DNA from: Echinarachnius parma
Taxonomy: Eukaryota > Echinodermata > Echinoidea > Clypeasteroida > Echinarachniidae
Direction of reading: 5' to 3'
Assembly (NCBI GenBank): GCA_037951105.1
Contig: JBAMJV010002087.1
Location: 124,001 to 188,000, forward strand
Length of the DNA stretch: 64,000 nucleotides
This document shows, in pieces, positions 23,583 through 35,500 of the stretch (the stretch's first letter is position 1; every line of letters begins with the position of its first letter). The translations under genes were made by a program, and so were the position numbers. The notes beneath the pieces were generated by a model. The model made no database searches, was not told the DNA's origin, and saw only the letters and a program-made list of their open reading frames with translations.

Positions 23583-23760
23583 ATGGCGTAGCTATGGGGG
23601 TGGGGTAGGGTGGGGGTGGGGGGGGGGGGGGCACGTGCCCCCGATGATTTGACAAAAAACAATAACAAGTGGATATTTGTTTTACCCCCAAAATACATAA
23701 AGTGTGCCTCGAATACTTCGTGTGCCCACCAATCAGTCCGACCACGCAACGCCCCCGTTA
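23583..23760. repeat. Poly-G mini-element 'tggcgtagc...gggg...gtgcccc' copy 1
   Basis: 'tggcgtagctatggggg' leads into a 14-20 base G tract, then 'gcacgtgcccccgatgatttga', 'aaatacat' and 'cagtccgaccacgcaacgcc'. The same order is found at 24951-25223, 31035-31110 and 35323-35500 ('gtgcccccaataatttga'). It is a dispersed mini-element with a CAGTGGCGTAGC-like end and a central G tract. Confidence 0.7.
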
Positions 23761-23764
23761 TAAT

Positions 23765-24945
23765 AATACGATCATAATTCATCATTATTTCATAAATGTT
23801 ATGACATTTTGTGAATCCTCGCAAAAACACCTCTGTGAAACGCATTTATCAAATTATCAAATACAAGACGACGCGGCGGAAATGTGCACGGGAAAGTGGG
23901 CGATAGGAAGATCAAATTTTAATCAAAATTTGAGTTATCATCATCTTTGGCACATCGGTTACGTACTATGTGGCTGTCCACCGGGTAAAAAGATTAGATT
24001 GGAAATATGGAAAGTGATAACAATTTATTTTTTTTATTTTTGGGTCTTCTTCTATTTCTGATACAAATTTGGACAAAGAACACGTTTTGATCAAAAGTCA
24101 GCATGAGTTGGATATAACCCCTTTTGGAAAGGAATTCTTCATAATGATTGCAAATATATATATTCATTTTAATTACAAACAATGTCTCTGTGATATCACT
24201 ACTTCTTTGTTAACTTTTTTCTTTCTTCTCCTTATACCTTGTAATATGCCCTTTAAACTTTCCATGCTTTTATTTGACACGGAATATTCTTGGCGAAAAC
24301 TAAAAAATGTGCAGGTTTCCTGCGATATGAATGTTTGTCATTTTCGAAGACTATACTGATCGTATCAATGAATGAAAACAGTTCACTGTGTATTGAGAAA
24401 ATGTTATTTCGTCCGCTAATCGACAGATTGTCTCGACCGCACATTTCTGCGAAACATTCATCTTCCACAAACACGCAATAACCAGCGATTTCTGCGTAAA
24501 ATACAACCGGGGGGGGGGGGGGGGGGGGCTGATAAACATCACACAATTCAGTCATCACAAGCAGGCTTCGCGAACAGTATCAACCTTACAGCGGCACATA
24601 TTCTTAGAACGTGTACCGTTATCCAAGTATTACGTAATTAATGTTTGGCCTCTCGCCCGCCCACCTCCCGTTACATGCGGATTATAGATTCGTGTAACTG
24701 TAAATACACAAGTCACAAAGTCCCCCCATAAAACTTGAAGATGAAAGCATTGACTGGGGGAGGCGCAAAGAGGTGCAAGGATAGTCATGGTGTAGCGTGG
24801 TCGCACTGATTGGGGGCGGGGCACACCTTATGTATTTCATTGTTTTTTCGATCGTCTTAATCCCATAATTGTTTTATATTGGTTTTTCCAAATTATTGGG
24901 GGGAAGGGGCAGCCCCCAGTGCCCTCCGTTGCTACGCCACTGTAG
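23765..24945. other. Intergenic DNA with G tract; possible element end
   Basis: A G tract of 18-19 lies at 24511-24529. 24785-24943 reads 'gtgtagcgtggtcgcactgattgggggcgggg' to 'gctacgccactg' (split words), suggesting another member of the poly-G element family. No gene is seen. Confidence 0.4.
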
Positions 24946-24950
24946 CAAAA

Positions 24951-25223
24951 TCAGTGGGGTAGCGCCGGGGGTACGGGGGCGGAACGTGCCCCCAATAATT
25001 TGATACAAACAATATAAGGGTTAAATCTTTCAGAAATTCATCAGGTGTGTGGGGGTCCCCAGTCAGAGGCGTCGGCGTGTTCGGAAAACACAATGCATTT
25101 TTTTTGGGGGGGGGGGGGGCAGAGCATTGTTCACTGAAACAATGCTCTGCACCCTCCCCCCCCCCCCTCCCTGTCCTCAATAACTGTTGTGCCTCCTATT
25201 GATCTGACCACGCTACGCCACTG
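24951..25223. mobile_element. Poly-G mini-element copy 2, with both ends
   Basis: The left end CAGTGGGGTAGCGCC and right end CGCTACGCCACTG are inverted. Inside are 'cgtgcccccaataatttga', a G tract (25107-25120) and a C tract (25156-25167). CAGTGGCGTAGC ends are common in hAT-type mini-elements of marine animals. I see no clean target duplication. Confidence 0.6.
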
Positions 25224-25419
25224 AGGACAAGTATGATGAGAGCACCTAACAAAAACCAGCAGGAACACTACAATTAATGCAGTGTATATTCTGTGAAACT
25301 GCACTAAAATTACCTGGGCATGCCGCCAAAAATTTGGAAACGCACTCATCGTCTTGATTCCCCTCTGGGGCAGACGTTTTCGAGCGCGACGCAAGTTTTG
25401 GGGAGTTTGCGGTTGAGCA

Positions 25420-25600
25420 CCGAGGGGTAATATAAATGCCCCGCTCATGTGAATGAATGGGTGCACAAGCAGCAGGTCTGTGGTAGAGATCGGTGGCAGC
25501 TAGCAGGTGCCGCGGCGACAGGACCGCCTAGCCAAACGAAGATAAATTGCTCTCCGCAAGCTCACTCCTAATCGATGAATAATCAAGTTCGCTACTTAAT
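25420..25600 (+). promoter_or_regulatory. Possible promoter/5' UTR of the KLHL8-like gene
   Basis: A locally GC- and CpG-richer stretch ('gtgccgcggcgacaggaccgcc' split around 25507-25528) lies 130-300 bp before the proposed start exon. There is no obvious TATA box. The assignment rests only on position and composition. Confidence 0.3.
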
Positions 25601-25727
25601 TTACAAAAACAACAACCTTGGATAATGAAGTGTTAAATATTCTCACTACTACAAACAATTTTAATCATATTTAAATAAATACAAATTTATTTTATATATA
25701 CAATTTTTTAGAGACAAATCAGTAAAA

Positions 25728-25861
25728 ATGAAGCGATTCTGTAAGAAAATGAAAGAGTGCTACGGCGATTACTACCGTCGTGCGTACATGCCACCGCCTC
25801 TGTATTGCCTGCCGAACGACGATGAAAACGAAGAAGCCGAGGAGGCCATAGAGCGAGTAAG
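25728..25861 (+). CDS. KLHL8: Probable first coding exon of the KLHL8-like gene
   Basis: ATG at 25728 has AAAA before it (A at -3) and is the first Met after an in-frame stop at 25662-25664. Forty-four codons read MKRFCKKMKECYGDYYRRA, then a PPPLYCLPNDDENEEAEEAI acidic stretch, ending in phase 2 at gtaag|gtagga. The two spare bases (AG) join exactly to the G that opens the BTB exon at 49550, giving ...ERV-R-TNSVIII. A phase match happens by chance one time in three, and the intron would be 23.7 kb, so the link to KLHL8 is inference. The exon itself (Kozak context, coding-like composition, good donor) looks real. Confidence 0.55.
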
Positions 25862-26768
25862 GTAGGAAAATAACACATTTTACTCACATTTCGGTGTGTG
25901 ATTTGCAAAAATGACATGTCTTATGCTTTGGAGGCGTATCGTGGCAAGTTGGGTTGTCTTTTAAACCATGAAAAGTAATTGGTTTGATATATTACGGCCG
26001 TGGGAATATTTATCAATTAGGGATATGAATAAAGTATACTGCAGTATAATTATGTGTTGTGCTGAAGGCCGGTTGTGTTTGTTTATGTTGTGCACACACG
26101 TGAATACGTGTGAATGAATGTGATTTTGCATCCGAGAATATATATATTTTGCAGACAATAATACATGATATAATGCAAATTTATGGTTTTGATAATATAT
26201 ATATATCAACACGAAAAAAGATGTTATAAAGCAAAAAAGAGAAGATCAAGAGAGAGAGAGAGAGTGGGAGGTGAATGCACAAAATATACATAATCTAAAC
26301 ATGAATAGCTGATGGGAAATATGTCTTGATAGAGAATGTCACACAAATTGATAAAAAACAAGTTGTATTTAATATGTATATTTCTACATTTGACAATCAC
26401 AATGTTTGTTAAATTTTACTTTAAAAAAACAAACCCCAAATTAATAGGGCTAATATACAATATGACTTATTTCTGTATTGTGAATACCAACAAATGAATA
26501 TAGCTCTAATAGTATAATCAGAAAACATGGAAAATGCAAGAACAAAATAATTAACAAGTGGATCTGCTACCATTTTCTCTAATATGGCAAATTATTCTGT
26601 TTCAGCAGTCTAGAAAACAAGACGAGACAAAAACGCAACTAAATGAGGACAGATTCTGACATTTAAATTTTAAAACATAAAACAGTATTGGGATAGTTAC
26701 CGAGAGCATCTACGTACATGTACATGTATATTGGCCAACTAATTGATCAGTAAATTGTAAATATAGTA

Positions 26769-26826
26769 TTGACCCCTTGACCACGGGAACCGAGTGGGTT
26801 GTGTACAAATTCAAGCTTCTGAAATT
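26769..26826. repeat. Truncated copy of the 80-bp TTAA mini-element family
   Basis: 'gaccccttgaccacgggaaccg' and 'gtgggttgtgtacaaattc' match the left two thirds of the family seen whole at 54378-54457. The right end is missing. Confidence 0.65.
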
Positions 26827-27879
26827 GGGCCTATAATTTCCACCGCTTGTTCGCCCCTCTCCGGTCGCTGGGCCGGTATTGGTTGACAAGCCCGCTTGCC
26901 GTGCATGCGAGCACTTGCATAGTGTTTACATGCAGCATATTAATATGGTAAACAGATTTTGTTATTTCAAACCTTTTATTGCTTAAATAGTAAATTTCAA
27001 AAACAGTTTTTGTCAAAATCTTTACATTGACAGATAAGTTATGATATTCTTTCACATGGTAGGTGATAAAAGCATATTTATATTTTGTGTGTGTGGGGTG
27101 TTTCCCCAAATATTATTTGAGCGCATCTGAGCTTTCACTAACCAAAGCAGGTTATGTAACTGCTGTTGTTAAATCTGCTGCTATGTCAGTGGGTACGTAA
27201 CCGGTGTTTATCTGCAGATCAACACCAGTTTTCGAAATAAACAAAAACAACTACAATATAACATTACATGTATGTTAACATATTTACATATTATAATCAG
27301 AAATGCAGTGCATTTGTCAAATTGAACCAAATCACTTCAATTTTCACACTTCTCTTGTACCTTGTTGTTTGGAAATGGAAGAATGAAATGGGTTTTGATT
27401 TTCAAATGTCTGTCTTATACGATGTATACTAGAGCTATTCATTTATTATTGAATAAAAAGTGTTCCAGCTTTTCAATTGTAGTCAAAATCAATGGGCAGT
27501 GCATCAAATCTGACCTAAATGTTTACATTTTTCACCAGGGTAAACTGTTCCTTTTCCATCAAACTACATGTAACACATAATCCAGAAGATTCTTGCAATG
27601 AAATTGGTATATGATTGAAGTATCAAATATCACCTTTGGAAAAATCTTACGAAGTCAATGGCTCACTTTAAAGAGGATCTTGATAGCGCGTGATCAAAGC
27701 ATGCTAGATAAGTGCAAGAACTGTGATAGTTGATATATGGGTTGTTGTAACTTGTTGATGTCTGTTCTAGACCGCCTGATCACTATATAGTCTGATCTAT
27801 GGGATCAAGTCAGTCATGACCTAACAACCAACCATAGCATTAATAGCAGAGGGTGTAGACTGTAGCTGTAAGTTGGTAT

Positions 27880-28165
27880 TTGGGCAGGGGGTGCAATGAA
27901 AAAATACAAGGGGGGGGGGGGGGGGGGGGGGCTCGGGGCAAATTCGCCCCCGAAAAGCTTAACCTGTCGCTTACGGGAACCGGGTGGGCTATGTACAAAG
28001 TGTATGGGGATTCTATAATCTCGAAGTGAACGGGTTAAAAGAGCCCCTGAAAATTTGCATAGAGTTCAATACAAATCAAACTTTGGACTGTGATTTACAT
28101 GCAGGCAAGCTTGAAAGTAGCCCCGTGAAAAATAAAACTTATATTTTCCCTGCAGGGGTGGGGGA
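27880..28165. repeat. Dispersed 'agcccc/cgcccc' repeat carrying a nested insertion
   Basis: 'aaattcgcccccgaaaagc', 'aagagcccctgaaaatttgcatag', 'catgcaggcaagcttgaaagtagcccc' and 'gtgaaaaataaa' are shared in order with 46800-47715. Fragments occur at 39300-39460 and 41320-41425. The 80-bp TTAA element interrupts this copy at 27959-28038, whereas the copy at 46845 is uninterrupted there. Confidence 0.75.
27959..28038. mobile_element. 80-bp TTAA mini-element, copy with an empty-site paralogue
   Basis: TTAACCTGTCGCTTACGGGAACC at the left (two parts) and CGAAGTGAACGGGTTAA at the right are inverted ends bounded by TTAA; in between is 'gtgggctatgtacaaagtgtatggggattc'. The surrounding repeat is found without the insert at 46845 ('gaaatgccaaaaagagcccc'), so this is a true insertion, not just a palindrome. 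TTAA bounds suggest piggyBac- or Kolobok-type mobilisation. Confidence 0.8.
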
Positions 28166-28769
28166 TGGGGGAGGGGGGGGGGGATGGGGATGGGGGATGG
28201 GGGAAGGGGTACTTGAGGACCATACTTTTGGTGAGGGGTACAAGGAAGACAGTCCTGAAGAACAATTCATGTTAGTTGTTGGTTTAGCATTAGGGTTAAT
28301 CTACTGTACTCTGTAGGCACCAGGGTGACATTGATAACTCATGCTTTCCAAAGGGCAAATATTGGGCAGTTTGCTTGCAGTTCGGTGGCACTTCAAATGT
28401 GTAGAGCTTTTTAGTAACGCTGTAACCGATCATCGGATCGGCATGCCGATCCCGATCCGATCATGGCTTTTTTGCCGTTTTTGCCGATTTCCGATCATGC
28501 AGAAAAGATCGGAGATCGGATCGGATGAAATTTTGTTTTTGTTTTTTTATGTGTTATGACTTACGTGAAAAAAAAAAAATCCCGGGAGAAAACCATCCAT
28601 TTTCTTTGCAAGAATATCGGAATTGAAATTTTAAAAGGGACAATCTATATCATTTACTTGAAAAAAATGTTATTTTCGAGAATACTCTTTGTTAGTTTAC
28701 TTCGTTTTGAAAGGCGAAAATCGGAACAAGACTCGCAAAATTGCTAGTCATTTGAACGATATTCCCGAC

Positions 28770-28880
28770 GGATGTTCACATGAACTCCAGGCCGTCAGAC
28801 CCGGCGCGCGCACGATCGGCGCCGCGCTGGCGCCGTGCATGCATGCGGGCGGCATGCGTGAGCTATGTCGCAAGCTATTA
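28770..28880. other. GC/CpG-rich block inside the hAT element, left
   Basis: 'ggcgcgcgcacgatcggcgc' and following text is far more GC-rich than its surroundings. Read inward from the other end, 31575-31760 is similarly GC-rich with weak matches ('catttg.acga...ggatg', 'gcgctggcgc'-like words). Together they could be remnants of a longer inverted repeat or of a former promoter/coding portion. Confidence 0.4.
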
Positions 28881-29093
28881 TAGATCAACGAATTATCGTT
28901 TTCATATCCTCTTTTACATGTTAAATTCAGTCTTTTACTGTCGGCCGACTGATAGAGAATGCCGATAAATTATGGAAGAGGACATAAAAACGATTTGTTG
29001 ATCTATATAGTCGCCAGCAAGGCCTAAGATTCAGGGGAAAGCTGGTACATAATTATATTAGTATACATGTATAATATAAACTGTAAATTTGCA

Positions 29094-29134
29094 CTCTCGA
29101 TCTCCCGGTCCCCCGAATTCCGGGAGATCGAGAG
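29094..29134. repeat. Perfect 15-bp hairpin
   Basis: CTCTCGATCTCCCGG is followed by an 11-base loop and then CCGGGAGATCGAGAG, a perfect inverted repeat. It lies inside the hAT element and again contains the CGATC word. Confidence 0.85.
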
Positions 29135-29384
29135 AGTATATAAATTGTTTGATATGTTGTTATTGACTAATGGCGTCAAAATTTAACTATATAAACATAA
29201 TCATAACATGTTTTTTTTTTCTTTCCTTTTTAGGAAGATGACGGACGCTCCAATTTTGACTTGTGTTGCGCGTGCGAGGACTACATTCGGCCGATCCTTC
29301 TTTCAATTTAAAGAATTATAATTTGTTTACGCTTTGAGTATAAATGTAATGACGAGGAAGATGAGATAAACATGAGCATGGGGG

Positions 29385-30240
29385 ACTTAAAATGATACTT
29401 ATGATAATGCAATTGAAATGTGGTCAGCCAACTCCACCACCCCCCCCCCCCCCCCCCCCCCCCCCCAATATCAAAAACATAATTCTGTGACCGCTGATTA
29501 TGATTTAGTTTCACGTGCGACCATGGATAGTGCGACTATGCGTTTTTGTTATGATTAATAATTCATATGTATAAACATCATAACATAAATGTCAAATTGA
29601 AAATAATGGTGATGATTAGATAATTATGATTACAATTGAAATGTGGTCGGCCCCCTCCTCCCACCCCGAAAACATTCTGCGGCCCATGATTATGATTTAG
29701 TTTCCGTGCGACCATGCAATTTAATTTGTATGTACTCATGATGATGTTCAAAATATAAATAATCTATTATTTCTATGGATGATGGCTTGTGAAATTGTAT
29801 ACTTGATGATCAACATCATAATATAAACGTCAAATTGAAAAATAATGGCGATGATAAGATAATCATGATAACAATTGAAATGTGGACAATGTGGTCAGCC
29901 CCCTCCCCCATCCCCCAATATCAATGCGGCCCCTGATTATGATTTAGTTTCCATGTGCGACGGGGCGATTTTTATTTTTATGTACTCATGATGATGTTCA
30001 AAATATAAATACTTATTATTTCCGACGGATGGCGGCTTGTGAAATTGTATACTTGATGAAAAACATCATAATATAAACGTCAAAGTGAAAATAATGGTGA
30101 TGATAAGAGTTATGATAACAATTGAAATGTGGTCAGCCCCCACCCCCAAAATCAAAACATTCTGCGGCCCCTGATTATGATTTAGTTTATGTGCGACCGT
30201 GTGATTTTGTATTTTTTCAGGGGGGGGGGGGGGGGGGGGC
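29385..30240. repeat. Four-copy tandem repeat, about 230-250 bp, with C/G tracts
   Basis: 'caattgaaatgtgg(t)c(a/g)gcc' occurs at about 29409, 29633, 29871 and 30119, each followed by a C-rich run and then 'ctgattatgatttagttt.cgtgcgacc'. The first unit carries a C tract of about 27 (29440-29466); the last is followed by a G tract (30219-30239). Copies are diverged and have no coding capacity. Confidence 0.85.
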
Positions 30241-30654
30241 ACGCAAATTGGGGAACTGTAATTATTTCGTTCACACTGCCATTAGGCTAACGCTTTCTTC
30301 ATTTTTTTTGTCACACTGTATTGAGGACCTCCCCATATATTGCAATAATTGTACGTAACGCAATTAAAAATAATAATAAATTATATACTACTTACATTTT
30401 ATCGGGGAGTTGCCACGACGCAGTTTACAATGTTCTTGCTTCGCCCCTAGCTCCATTATAATGGCCCTTTGTCCGTCTCGATGTTAGTAATTATTATAAT
30501 CATCACCAGTCAAACATGCACCATCATCCTCATCTTCATCATGGATCATTACCATCCTCTTTTTTATCATAATAATCATTGGCATCGCCATCTTCATAAT
30601 GATCATTCATTGTCATCCTCATCAGTTCATCATTTCCGTCATTTATCAATCATA

Positions 30655-30700
30655 TTAGGCGCTATATAAATCGATATTATTGTTATTATTATTATACTCT
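30655..30700 (+). repeat. SINE-tail-like 'ggcgctatataaat' plus (ATT)n
   Basis: 'ttaggcgctatataaatcg' followed by ATTATTGTTATTATTATT is the typical end of a tRNA-derived SINE. It is preceded by an ATC-rich tract without recognisable A/B boxes, so only the tail is called. Confidence 0.4.
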
Positions 30701-31034
30701 GTGTACAGAGTTTATATATTTATATAATTTATTTTAAAATATAATACCCGGTACTCGTTTTGTATCGGGGAGGGGGTGGCAGCCTTCTCACTTCTCAGTA
30801 GACTGGGGGAGGGTACTTTGTTTCTTGAGTAGGCCTATACGCCGGACGACGGAAAGTTTGGGGGCGGGGGCTATTATTTTTAGTACATTTAAAACATTTC
30901 GGATTGTTGCATGACGTGGGGATCGGTATTGGGGCTATTGGTACAAGTAATTAGCGAACAAACTTATGTACTAGTTGCAAAATAACAAAGCAATACACAC
31001 TAATCAAATACAAACAAACAAACAAACACATGTA

Positions 31035-31115
31035 GCCAGTGGCGAAGGTGGTCGGACTGGTTGGGGGGGGGGGGGGGGGCACGAAAATTATTGGGGGTAC
31101 ACCTGTGTATTACTA
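31035..31115. repeat. Poly-G mini-element fragment
   Basis: 'agccagtggcgaaggtggtcgg' (two words) leads into a G tract of 17-18, then 'gcacgaaaattattgggggtac'. It belongs to the 23583/24951/35323 family and is nested in the hAT element. Confidence 0.6.
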
Positions 31116-31886
31116 TTACTTTGTTTATTTAAAAAATGTCCCCTTAATTTTATGTTTTCTATTGTTGTTTTTTTTTTTTCAGAATTATTTACTGCATGTA
31201 GCTTATAATACATCATGTACCCAACTTGTTGATCGAGTTAAACTGATTCTAAAGGAGAACAAAGAATAACAAAAAAGTTAAATAAACTCCAGTTATTTTT
31301 TAGAAAATCAGTCGTGAAAAACAGCAACAAAGAAATCAAAATATCTTATTCTTAATTATTATTTTATACTGAGTAATATTAATAATCAAGCTGCAATTCA
31401 ATTAAGGAAACAGGATAAAATAAACAAGCGATGCGCAAAAATCTGACTGAAAATGCATGCAGCAACAGCATTAAAAAACGATGTCAAACTAAAAACAACA
31501 AAATGCAAAAGTTAAGTAACTATAATTATAACAACAACATCAACAAAAATAGGTCACATGGACGGAGATAGATCCTGTCGCGTGCTACCTGCGTGCAAAT
31601 ATGCTGCGCCGCGATGCCGTTATAAAGCACGTGAAAGCATAGCTATAGCCTCGCGATCCGCTGACGGTCTTCTCCGCCGTATCTCTACCGGTTGGCCACG
31701 CTAGCGCCAGCCCTGCGCGATGCAGAGCTCCGAGCAAGCAGCCTCGGCGCATCCAAAATATTGATTTAAGTCGTCCAAATGGCTTTAATGTTTATAAAAA
31801 ATACTACGGCGGACTATCGAGTGACCAGAACAAAAATGTGCAGTAAGTAACGAACCAGTTTTGTTGCAAAGTGATGCAAATTAAAG

Positions 31887-31921
<35 letters not shown>

Positions 31922-32029
31922 GCCGATCATCCGATCCCGATCATCGATCCGATTTCGAAGATCGATAAAATTTTGCCGATCCGATCAAACGATCCGATCA
32001 TCAAGGTCAGTTACAGCATTACTTTTTAG

Positions 32030-34379
32030 GCTAGATCGGCCCCACCCCCATCTCCCTGCTGCACCCCTGGATTACACATAGCCCACACAGGTAGGGTCAC
32101 TGTGGACTTGAACCCTTGTTTTCTTGTTTGTCCAATTAACCCTATCCATATCCAGACATAGTAAAAGAACCAACTAGCTTGTACACATGTATATCTTGTC
32201 CTCAATTGGTATTTAAAGACTTAAAAGTTTTTTTTGTTCTGTTTTGCTTTAATCACTCATCAGCCATTTTTATTTCCCCACTTTGCCTTCATCCGTTAAT
32301 CCCAAGATCAAATCATGACCAGTAGCTTTCTGTGAAAGGGTCAACATGTAATCTTCTGGTTTTCTAAAGAGGTTTTCTTTCACCAATTTAACGATGATTG
32401 ATCCTAAAAGGGATCCAGTAGCTTTGTTGACATGTGGGCAAACTAGCAAATGTTTGATAAAATGTGTCTTTCTGTGATCTGTTACAGAGATGCCAAGTAG
32501 TACATTTTTGCCGTATTTAGTACGATTCTTACTTGGAACTCTAGTGGTTCTCTCATATCTTATTGTATTCATATTGCCAGTAGAAGCATGGAACCTTTTA
32601 TAATTTTTTAAATTTCCATTTGGTTAAAAAGATATTAACGATTGAAGTGTTCGGATTTGTAATTATAACTGTGTACAAAGTCAGTGCAATGAGTTAGTGA
32701 ATATCACTTTGCATTTTCGCTCATTACTAGATCCCTTTAAGGATCATGTTAGTCAGGTCGTCATGGATCTATGTCAGCAGAAGTGATGACAAGTCTGGAA
32801 GAATTGGTTCTTGGCAGAATTCCGGTTTTTCTCCTTAAATATGTCAAAAGTGCACCAAGGTCATCAAAATGTAGGTACATGTAAAGCTATAATGCACGAA
32901 TGAGCTTTGAACAATGGGTAACATTTGCATACATTATATACATGTAGTTTATCTCAGATAATGTTATAAGAAAATTCATTATTTTGTTCATAGAAGTTTT
33001 CTTAGTTTGTTGGTGGGGTTGCTAAAGCCTGAGAGACATATTTTATACTCTTTTGTAATCAGCAAAATCTATCTATATCCAATATATGTGGTATCTAAAG
33101 CCATATATTGTGCTCTAAATAACACCCACAGAAAAAATGTCTGATGTGTGAATCATGCATATGTATTAACGCGTACGCACTGTGAGCAAGACGGCTTAAT
33201 GTCTTGCTTACTCTGTCGTTCTTGAAACAAGGTGGTCTCATTTTTCAGTAACTTGACATTGCTCCAATGATAATCATTTCTTAACTACTGAAGCTGCATT
33301 TTCAGTTTCTCAATTTTGAACTAGGTATTGTAGGTATTGTAGGCTAGTTTGTGCGCACTGAGTAACACTGAATTGTTGCGCACCATGCACAAGGCGTTCA
33401 CAAGATGGCACTGATCATCAGATGTACATATCCGAACGACGACGTTCTTATTATCTATAGATCAATGGCACAGGGATTTATTGCTTGCGTGTCTCAAGAG
33501 GTCCTGAGTTTGTTTCTGTTCTGTGCAATGTGTAGCCTAAGCTGGCAGAATACTCTCCTGATTTATAAATAAAATCATATATGATAAAATTAAAATATTT
33601 ATCGTCGGGGAGTAAAATAATGCACTGTTGATGACTTGATTCTTGTTGTCCTGCAGTCTCCCTTATTGGTCTTGAACAGAAGCCTAGATAATAAGATTTA
33701 ATGCCAACTTGATGATTTGTCTGCACTCTGGTCTAGACTTAGTTCAAAGTTGCAGGGTCAGGGACTAAAAACCCCTTTCTGGCCTCAGTAGGACCATACC
33801 CAATATATGTATGTCCAATCATTTCATACCTTTGAGGTGCCTGCTACTTGCTAGGGAAAGTGGCAGTGTTGTGGCATTGCAGATTTATTGCTTGCTTGTC
33901 TCAGCAGTCCCTAGTTTATTTCTCTTCTGGACCAGGCCTAACAACTGCAGGCAATAGATCATCTGGTTGTACAAGTTCACTGTCAGACATGATCTGAGGG
34001 TCCTTTTTTTAATCTATAGATAATGGCCAGCTGGAAACATCATTTTTGTAGCCATTTAGAAACTTGTATCAAATTCAAAATGTGTTTCTTGGGGTGCTGC
34101 TAATATTAGGTGCTGCATTTATCTACTTGGTCACAAGTTGTGATGAAGGCCTTGTGCTGGGAGGAGGGGGTGGGGGATGCTTCAATTGGTACTTGGTCCC
34201 CTCTTGGTGTTTTTGTTTTTGTTCCGGGATAGGCCAAGTAACAGCTGGCAATAGATCTTCATTTTACATATCTGGATTTAAATTGAACTGTAAATAAAAA
34301 GACAGAAGGCACAATCTTTCCGAGATATCTTTCCAGGATGATCTCCATGCTTTTTGGTCAAGATAATATCATTATCAAC
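32030..34379. other. KLHL8-like intron 1, middle part (32.0-34.4 kb)
   Basis: No exon is recognised. A 100-codon minus-strand frame at 32270-32572 has no familiar motif. Diverged local repeats 'gatttattgcttgc.tgtctca' at 33476 and 33886, with a weaker third related block near 34200, mark a tandem two- to three-copy series. 33318-33445 shares 'ctagtt..tgcgcactg', 'gcaaggcgttcacaagatggca' with 43365-43480 and, inverted, 60000-60110. Confidence 0.45.
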
Positions 34380-34856
34380 TTAAAGGTAGGCCAGTTTTGG
34401 AAACGCCCCCCTCTCAAAAAATGAAATGGAAGCTCTTATTACCAATCATGTGAAAGAATATGTTTTTACTAATACGGGATGATACAAATTTTGCCTTGAA
34501 ACCGCCTACTAATTGATATATTTGGTAAATTATCAAATCGTTCCGCTGCGGATAGATATCGCCAACGCGGAATCGCGCATACGCTTCGTGCATTATTGAC
34601 CATGTGCGTTCTCTATACGGGCTTGTCCCCAGCTTGTCGATACTCCAGTCCAGCGCTAGCGGGGCGGACAGGTGCGAACGGGCGGTGGATTTATACATTT
34701 CACAGGCGGGTATTGGATTTCTTCCGATATTTCTGCATTTAACGCATCGTTAGGTTCGGATTTTACCACACAAGCCCTTTTTAGATACTTATTCAACAAT
34801 ATTGATCAATTATAAATGTTTTCTGTAACTTTCCCAAAACTGTTATTTATCTTTAA
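34380..34856. mobile_element. 477-bp TTAA-bounded mini-element
   Basis: TTAAAGGTAGGCCAGTTTTGG at the left (two parts) and CCAAAACTGTTATTTATCTTTAA at the right (two parts) are inverted ends, bounded by TTAA at 34380-34383 and 34853-34856. The middle (34540-34690) is clearly GC/CpG-richer than the flanks, with words such as 'gatagatatcgccaacgcgg'. There is no transposase. TTAA targets point to piggyBac/Kolobok-type mobilisation. Confidence 0.6.
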
Positions 34857-35322
34857 TCATTTAGTCCATCTAATTGGGACTGTGTCTGTATTTGGCAAAG
34901 TGTTGGCTCGCTGATCCAGGGCGAGGATGCATGCCTTTGAATGGGGCTGCACATTTTGTGTACATGCATTTCTTTTTATTTGTTATGCTTGCTCTTGTCT
35001 GGAAAAATTATTATAGGTTTTCTTGTATCCACTTGGAGAAAGTTGTATCCCACAATGTTGTGGACCTTCATCACTCACCTTTGTCTGCAGGCATTCTAAA
35101 TTTATAATTTCTTATAAATTATAAAGTTTAGAATATCTACATTTTGGGTTGTCAACTTTATGGTCAATTTTAAATGATTTATGGTGATATCTGAATTGCT
35201 GACAGCAAGTTTAGTAATAGTCAAGTTTTGTTCTTCTGTTGTCTGCCCTCATATCTCAACAAATAAAGGGCATTCCATGATGGCAGTTATTGCTGCACTA
35301 TTTTACATGCACACTTTATGGC

Positions 35323-35500
35323 AGTGGCCTAGCTAGTGGGGGAGGGGGGGGGGGGGGGTGTCATGGGGGCATGTGCCCCCAATAATTTGACCCCAAAAAT
35401 AACAAACATAAGGGAACCATCTGTGGAAAATAAAGAAATACACAGGGGGTGTCCCCCCCCCCCCCAAGATTTGTGTGACCCCTCAACCAGTCCTACATGT
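35323..35500. repeat. Poly-G mini-element copy 3
   Basis: 'cagtggcctagctagtggggg', a G tract, 'ggcatgtgcccccaataatttga', 'aaataacaaacata' and a C tract at 35453-35465 follow the same order as the copies at 23583 and 24951. The frames across it on both strands are homopolymer artefacts. Confidence 0.65.

Larger units (their letters stand above)
25862..28400. other. Intron 1 of the KLHL8-like gene, proximal part
   Basis: AT-rich, with a short (GA)n at about 26250-26265. A truncated copy of the TTAA hairpin family is at 26769-26826, a full copy at 27959-28038, and a G tract at 27911-27931. No other exon is recognised. Confidence 0.5.
28407..32029. mobile_element. 3.6-kb non-autonomous hAT-type DNA transposon with 8-bp TSD
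   Basis: The element body is 28415-32021. The direct flanks are CTTTTTAG at 28407-28414 and again at 32022-32029, a perfect 8-bp target duplication. The ends are inverted: TAACGCTGTAACCGATCATC at the left, and TAATGCTGTAACTGACC read inward from the right. Both ends carry dense subterminal arrays of CGATC/GATCGG words, likely transposase-binding sites, followed by a T or A tract. No transposase frame survives. The inside holds GC-rich blocks (28795-28860, 31575-31760), a four-copy 230-250-bp tandem repeat (29385-30240), triplet tracts and a poly-G mini-element. An 8-bp TSD defines the hAT superfamily; classification beyond that is not possible by eye. Confidence 0.9.

Noticed and set aside
32270-32572. 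100-codon minus-strand frame
   Set aside because: Fairly protein-like, but no motif, no splice partners and no second copy that I recognise. Length is within chance for this DNA. Worth a protein search but not annotated.
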